22,106 bases of DNA from RGIG1681 sp045657465 (GTDB lineage Bacteria; Bacillota; Clostridia; Christensenellales; UBA1242): positions 1 to 22,106 of the forward strand of contig JAZOTD010000030.1 of assembly GCA_045657465.1 (NCBI GenBank), read 5' to 3'. The position numbers and the translations under genes are program-made. Below are positions 20,190 to 22,106 of this stretch, one piece after another; the first letter of the stretch is position 1; each line of letters begins with the position of its first letter. The notes under the pieces are model-generated. The model ran no database searches, was not told the DNA's origin, and saw only the letters and a program-made list of their open reading frames with translations.

Positions 20190-22106
20190 TTTTTTTAAAT
20201 TTGAAAGTTTGAGCGAAAATTTTGCCAAACTTTATGCAGAGCTTGGGGCAGGAAATTCCTGCTCTGTTTTTGGTGTGCAAAATTCAATGCGTCCTGCCAT
20301 GGTTTCAAACATTGGAAAAAAATGTTTGTTTTTGACAGCTGATTTGACAACAGCAAACTTTGCCACCGAACAGTTTGAACTTATGGGGTTAAATGCCATA
20401 TTGTTTCCATCAGTGCAAGATTCATTTTTGTATAAAAAAGCTCAATCTAATGAAACATATGTCAAAAGGACAAAAGCATTGTATGACATTTTGTGCAAAA
20501 ACTTTGATGTGGTTGTTGCACCAATTGATTCATTGTTTAATTTTTTGCCTAGCATTAAAGATTTTTCTTCGCATGTGATAAAGCTTTCTGTTGGTCAAAA
20601 TATTGATGTTTTAAAACTTGAACTTTTGCTTGTTGAGTCTGGTTACAAAAAAGAAGAACTTATTTCAGAACAAGGACAATTTTCACGTCGTGGTGAAGTT
20701 TTGGATGTGTTTCCTATAGGGGCAAAGCACCCATTTAGAATTGATTTTTTTGACACTGAAATTGAAACAATCAAAGTTTTTGATGTTGTTACTCAAAAGG
20801 GTACAAAAGAAGTTAAAACATTAAAAATATGCCCATATTCTGATTTGTTTTTAACAAATGACGAACTTGAATATCTAAAAACCGAAGTTGACAAACTGAG
20901 AAAAGTAACAGGTGAAGAAGTTGATGAAAACACGCTTTTTAATTCAATGCTAGACGAAATAATTTCTAGACTTGACCTTAAAGACAGAAGTTATTCACTG
21001 GATCCGTTATCTAGTTTTTTAGATGATTTTAGGTGTTCGATTTTTGATTATCTAAATTTTGCGGTCGGTGATTATGTGATTGTGTTTGATGAATGCAAAC
21101 AAATCTATGACCAAATGACAAATTATGCAAAAGAGCTTGATGAAAGACTCAAGACTTTGCGTGATTCAAAAACACTTCTTGCGGGCAAAAGACCTTGCGG
21201 TTTTTCGTTTGCTGATGTGATGAATATGTTTGAAAACAAAACCTGTTTGGCGTTTTTGAAAATCACAAACTCAAACAAGTTCTTTAGGTCAAAGGCTGTG
21301 TTTAATTTTAAAACAATTCCTGTTCAAAGATATACACACAATCTTAAAGAGTTTTCTGTTGATGTGAAGGCATATAAGATTAAAGGGTTTAAAATCTTTG
21401 TGTTTGCAGGAAATGTCGAGCAAGCTGAATCTGCATCGAATGTGCTCATTTCACATGATATAGCAATTTCAAAAAATAAGGCGAAGACAATTTTTGATGA
21501 GTCTTCAGTTTTGTCATGTGGGTATTATTCTGGGTTTGTGTTGCCGGAAGAAAAAATTGTGGTTTTTGGGACTTATGATATTTTTCCAAAAAAGAGACAG
21601 GCAAGCAAGCTGAAAATTTCAAAAGAAAATGTGTTTAGTGTGCCAAAAGTGGGTGACTATGTTGTGCATCATATTCATGGCATTGGTCTTTGTGAAGGGG
21701 TTACTCAATTAACTGGCTCGTTTGGAACAAAAGACTATGTGGTGATTAAGTATTATGGTGGTGACACCTTGTATGTTCCAACAACGCAAATGGATTTGCT
21801 TGACAGGTTTTCTGGTGCTGAAACTCCAAAAAAATTAAGCAAGATTGGTGGACAAGACTTTTCTGCTGTTAAAAACAAGGTTCGTGAATCTGTTAAAAAA
21901 CTTGCGTTTGACTTGATTGAACTTTATGCAAAACGTGAACAAATCAAAGGATTTGCGTTTTCAGAAGACAATGATTTGCAAAGAGAGTTTGAAAACTCTT
22001 TTCCATACACTGAAACAGAAGATCAACTTTTGTCGATTGAAGAAATCAAAAAAGACATGGAATCAAGCAAAGTTATGGACCGTTTGGTTTGTGGCGATGT
22101 GGGGTT
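20176..22106 (+). CDS. mfd: Transcription-repair coupling factor Mfd, N-terminal part
   Basis: Open from ATG 20176 to the end of the window (643 codons plus two bases), so the C-terminal half is missing. The N-terminal UvrB-like region (about 1-350) has a QGQFSRRGEVLDVFP segment, matching the family's conserved FxxRGGILDIFP stretch. The RNA-polymerase-interacting CarD-like domain starts near 490 with GDYVVHHIHGIG (about 494-505). The last visible residues, CGDVG, begin the Walker A of the RecG-like helicase module, cut by the window edge. Family knowledge: Mfd removes stalled RNA polymerase at lesions and recruits UvrA. The start lies inside pth, 14 bp before its end, with only a weak upstream GGA, so translation is probably coupled to pth. 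Confidence 0.96.
   Translation, partial: MADINFFKFESLSENFAKLYAELGAGNSCSVFGVQNSMRPAMVSNIGKKCLFLTADLTTANFATEQFELMGLNAILFPSVQDSFLYKKAQSNETYVKRTKALYDILCKNFDVVVAPIDSLFNFLPSIKDFSSHVIKLSVGQNIDVLKLELLLVESGYKKEELISEQGQFSRRGEVLDVFPIGAKHPFRIDFFDTEIETIKVFDVVTQKGTKEVKTLKICPYSDLFLTNDELEYLKTEVDKLRKVTGEEVDENTLFNSMLDEIISRLDLKDRSYSLDPLSSFLDDFRCSIFDYLNFAVGDYVIVFDECKQIYDQMTNYAKELDERLKTLRDSKTLLAGKRPCGFSFADVMNMFENKTCLAFLKITNSNKFFRSKAVFNFKTIPVQRYTHNLKEFSVDVKAYKIKGFKIFVFAGNVEQAESASNVLISHDIAISKNKAKTIFDESSVLSCGYYSGFVLPEEKIVVFGTYDIFPKKRQASKLKISKENVFSVPKVGDYVVHHIHGIGLCEGVTQLTGSFGTKDYVVIKYYGGDTLYVPTTQMDLLDRFSGAETPKKLSKIGGQDFSAVKNKVRESVKKLAFDLIELYAKREQIKGFAFSEDNDLQREFENSFPYTETEDQLLSIEEIKKDMESSKVMDRLVCGDVG

Overview
The window is AT-rich, gene-dense bacterial DNA with short intergenic gaps. 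Its start signals are GGAG-type Shine-Dalgarno sites and sigma-A-like promoters (TTGACA / TATAAT), and its intrinsic terminators are short hairpins followed by T runs. A CIRCE operator lies in front of clpB, and a GlmU-like gene, pth and mfd follow one another as in Bacillus and Clostridium. Together these suggest a low-GC Bacillota, probably an uncultured clostridial lineage. I see no phage, transposon, CRISPR, rRNA or tRNA signal. This looks like core chromosome with a few unusual proteins.

Layout. 1-917 (-): N-terminal part of the GTPase TypA/BipA. 1093-3287 (+): rRNA m5C methyltransferase, then a short-chain dehydrogenase. 3353-3814 (+): MarR-type regulator. 3843-4406 (-): GNAT-like acetyltransferase. 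4532-5899 (+): COG0523 metal-chaperone GTPase with a large His/Cys tract. 5950-6834 (+): P-loop kinase fused to an ASCH domain. 6937-9525 (+): ClpB under a CIRCE element. 9690-11407 (+): an apparently frameshifted mini-ORF, a DegV/FakB-type fatty-acid-binding protein and a PlsC-like acyltransferase. 11482-12144 (+): nitroreductase. 12183-12845 (-): unrecognised protein. 12987-15158 (+): metallo-beta-lactamase-fold hydrolase and an M1-like aminopeptidase lipoprotein. 15228-18424 (+): YycJ/WalJ-type MBL protein, CPBP membrane protease, M14 carboxypeptidase and TadA, with overlapping or nearly overlapping ends. 18523-22106 (+): a GlmU-derived protein that appears to lack both GlmU active sites, peptidyl-tRNA hydrolase, and Mfd, which runs off the window.

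Themes. Much of the window concerns translation and proteostasis (TypA, rRNA methylation, TadA, Pth, ClpB, several peptidases) and DNA repair (Mfd). Two regulatory habits recur. Several genes have a -10 box only 6-8 nt before an ATG without a Shine-Dalgarno site, which predicts leaderless mRNAs. Many operon junctions use TAATG or ATGA overlaps.

Most unusual items: the degenerate GlmU-like protein in the glmU-pth-mfd locus, the kinase-ASCH fusion, the duplicated His/Cys module in the COG0523 protein, the mini-ORF interrupted at TTT-TGA but ending in a perfect TAATG junction with degV, and the predicted leaderless genes. I found no clear multi-gene system that is wholly new.
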